DNA from: Chloroflexota bacterium
Lineage (GTDB): Bacteria; Chloroflexota; Limnocylindria; QHBO01
Assembly (NCBI GenBank): GCA_023250255.1
Contig: JAHFBB010000086.1
Coordinates: forward strand, 1-5,101
DNA: 5,101 nt
Direction: 5' to 3'
Under the pieces are notes generated by a model, which saw nothing but the letters and a program-made list of their open reading frames with translations, did not search any database and was not told where the DNA came from. This document shows, one piece after another, positions 3,595 to 5,101 of this stretch; position 1 is the stretch's first letter; each line of letters begins with the position of its first letter. The position numbers and the translations under genes were made by a program.

Positions 3595-4815
3595 ATGATC
3601 AAGGTCCTCATCGTCGATGACATCACCGAGACGCGCGAGCATCTGACCAAGTTGCTCGCCTTCGAACAGGCGATTGACGTGGTGGGCGTGGCCGCCTCGG
3701 GGGAGGAGGCCATCTCCTCCGCCATGGAACTGCGCCCCGACGTCATCGTGCTGGACATCAACATGCCCGGCATGGATGGCATCGAGGCTGCGGAACTCAT
3801 CACCCAGCGTCAGCCGTCGGCCGCGATCATCATGATGAGCGTCCACGGGGAAGCCGAGCAGTTGCGCCGCGCCCTGCAGGCCGGGGCTCGCGAGTTCCTG
3901 GTCAAGCCGTTCTCCTCCGACGAGTTCAGCGAGACCATCAAGCGGGTGTACGAGCGGGAGTTCGCCCGACGGCAGCAGTTCGAGGCAAACATGCCGACGA
4001 GCAAGGCGACGGCATCGGTCGAGGAGATCGAGGACCACCAGGTCATTGCCGTGTTCTCGCCGAAGGGTGGCGCGGGACGGACCACCATCGCCACCAACCT
4101 GGCACTCGCGCTGCAGAAGGAGGCCGACGCGACCGTCTGCCTGGTGGACGCCAACCTCCAGTTCGGCGACGTCGGCGTCCTGCTCAACCTGAACCCAAAG
4201 AACCGATCGATCATGGACGCGGTGTCTGACGGCGAGCCCGAAGCCGATGTCCTCGATTCGGTCATCATCGAGCACTCCACGGGCATCCGGGTCGTGCTTG
4301 CTCCACCGTCGCCCGAAGGTGCCGATCTCATCAGCCCGGCCGCGCTCCGCCAGGTAGTGGATCACCTGAAGACACGTTTCGACTACGTGGTGGTGGATCT
4401 TCCGGCCGGTCTGAATGACCACGCGCTGACCGTGATGGATGCGGCCGACCAGATTGTCATCCTGGCCGCCCTCGAGATCACCGCCATCAAGAATCTCCGA
4501 CTGTTCCTCGAGGTGGCCGACCAGCTCGAGTACGACCGATCGAAGCTGCGGATCGTCATCAATCGGTCTGACGCGGCCCAGGGCATTCGCCTGGCCGATG
4601 TCGAGGCCAGCATCCGGCGCTCGGTGGACGGAACCATCGTGTCGGATGGCCGGCTGGCCGTGATGGCCGTGAACCGCGGTGTCCCGTTTGTGGTGTCCAC
4701 CCCCGAGGCCCCGCTGTCACGGGATATCGCCAGGTTGGCCCAGACGCTGGCAGGCACCTCGGCCGAGACGACGGACGAGAAGACCGCCCGGCGCAGCCTG
4801 TTCACACGTCGCTGA
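3595..4815 (+). CDS. cpaE: Tad pilus localisation protein CpaE/TadZ (receiver + MinD-like ATPase)
   Basis: This 406-residue protein joins a receiver domain (1 to about 120) to a MinD/ParA-like ATPase domain (about 148-390). CpaE/TadZ proteins place the pilus machine in the cell. The receiver has a full set of phosphorylation residues: Asp8-Asp9, acceptor Asp54 (VLDINMPGMDG), switch Ser82 and Lys104 in LVKPF. This is notable, because TadZ receivers are often degenerate. A polar linker (about 120-147) follows. The P-loop reads FSPKGGAGRTT: the ParA/MinD signature Lys157 is kept but the usual second lysine is Arg162. Asp185 (LVDANLQFGD) and Walker B Asp268 (YVVVDLPAG) are present. A polar tail rich in Thr, Glu and Arg ends the protein. 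The ATG has only a modest AAAGGG eight bases upstream. The cpaF start lies 19 bases after the stop. Confidence 0.93.
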   Translation: MIKVLIVDDITETREHLTKLLAFEQAIDVVGVAASGEEAISSAMELRPDVIVLDINMPGMDGIEAAELITQRQPSAAIIMMSVHGEAEQLRRALQAGAREFLVKPFSSDEFSETIKRVYEREFARRQQFEANMPTSKATASVEEIEDHQVIAVFSPKGGAGRTTIATNLALALQKEADATVCLVDANLQFGDVGVLLNLNPKNRSIMDAVSDGEPEADVLDSVIIEHSTGIRVVLAPPSPEGADLISPAALRQVVDHLKTRFDYVVVDLPAGLNDHALTVMDAADQIVILAALEITAIKNLRLFLEVADQLEYDRSKLRIVINRSDAAQGIRLADVEASIRRSVDGTIVSDGRLAVMAVNRGVPFVVSTPEAPLSRDIARLAQTLAGTSAETTDEKTARRSLFTRR

Positions 4816-4834
4816 TCGAGAAGGACTGAACGCC

Positions 4835-5101
4835 ATGTCATTGCTGCGACGCATCGAGAAGACCCAGCCGGGCGCTCCTGAAAAGCCCACTACCGAGGGT
4901 CCGAATGGCCGCGGGCCGGTTGCGCCGTCGCGAACGTTTGTCGGAGCGTCACCGAACCGTGAGTCGTTCCGCGAAGCGAAGTACCGGGTTCAGAACCGGC
5001 TGATCAACGACCTTGACCCGAAGCTGGACATCACCAACCAGGTCGAGGTCCGCCGCGAGATCGAGACGCTGTTCGCCAAGATCGCGGATGAGGAGGGGAT
5101 T
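4835..5101 (+). CDS. cpaF: Tad pilus assembly ATPase CpaF/TadA, N-terminal part (3' partial)
   Basis: An open frame of 89 codons runs off the right edge. After a polar, Pro/Gly-rich stretch (residues 8-45) comes a segment typical of the N-terminal domain of CpaF/TadA secretion ATPases (about 47-89: YRVQNRLINDLDPKLD...VEVRREIETLFAKIADEEGI). In these proteins it precedes the hexameric RecA-like motor that drives Flp pilus assembly. The Walker motifs lie beyond the window, so the call rests on this segment and on the gene order cpaB-cpaE-cpaF. AAGGA (4821-4825) is nine bases before the ATG. Spacing to cpaE (19 bases) indicates the same operon. Confidence 0.88.
   Translation, partial: MSLLRRIEKTQPGAPEKPTTEGPNGRGPVAPSRTFVGASPNRESFREAKYRVQNRLINDLDPKLDITNQVEVRREIETLFAKIADEEGI

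Noticed and set aside
3397..4422. Long reverse-strand frame opposite cpaB and cpaE (341 codons)
   Set aside because: It is a shadow of the GC-rich coding strand; the + strand genes show clear domains throughout.

Overview
The window comes from a GC-rich bacterium and holds the front half of a Tad/Flp (tight adherence, type IVc) pilus locus, preceded by a two-component regulatory pair. All supported genes lie on the + strand. The short Flp prepilins (G|QTLVEYGLLLALIAIIVI core), the cpaB-cpaE-cpaF order with no secretin gene, and the NarL-type kinase/regulator pair suggest a monoderm lineage. Chloroflexota is my best guess, with Actinomycetota as the alternative. This is inferred from protein flavour; no phylogenetic marker is present.

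Layout. (1) 3-674: the C-terminal part of a HisKA_3/HATPase sensor kinase, cut by the left edge. (2) 703-1434: a NarL/LuxR-type response regulator whose receiver has lost two normally conserved residues. (3) 1435-1804: a 370-base non-coding stretch. It holds nested inverted repeats (about 1486-1559), a very strong intrinsic terminator (1599-1638), a promoter (1665-1693) and a leader of about 100 nt. (4) 1805-1990 and 2259-2444: two near-identical 61-codon Flp prepilin genes. Each has its own promoter carrying a shared 14-base box, its own leader, a near-perfect Shine-Dalgarno and a 14-bp hairpin downstream. (5) 2497-2665: a non-coding stretch with a stem-loop and a candidate promoter carrying two ACTGTTG direct repeats 20 bp apart. 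(6) 2666 to the right edge: cpaB, cpaE (tadZ) and the start of cpaF (tadA), closely spaced as one operon.

How the parts work together. The pilins are made as precursors and should be cleaved by a TadV/CpaA-type peptidase, which is not in the window. CpaF powers assembly, CpaE positions the machine, and CpaB is a membrane-anchored assembly protein. The separate promoters and strong RBSs fit a need for far more pilin than machinery. The kinase/regulator pair is a plausible local regulator of the pilus genes, but nothing in the sequence proves that link.

The most notable points are: the pilin duplication, where coding and 3' hairpin sequence are almost unchanged while leaders have diverged; the degenerate receiver of the stand-alone regulator beside a fully canonical receiver fused to CpaE; the P-loop lysine-to-arginine change in CpaE; and the structured RNA candidate ahead of the terminator. 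I do not see a wholly new system. This is a recognisable Tad locus with unusual details.
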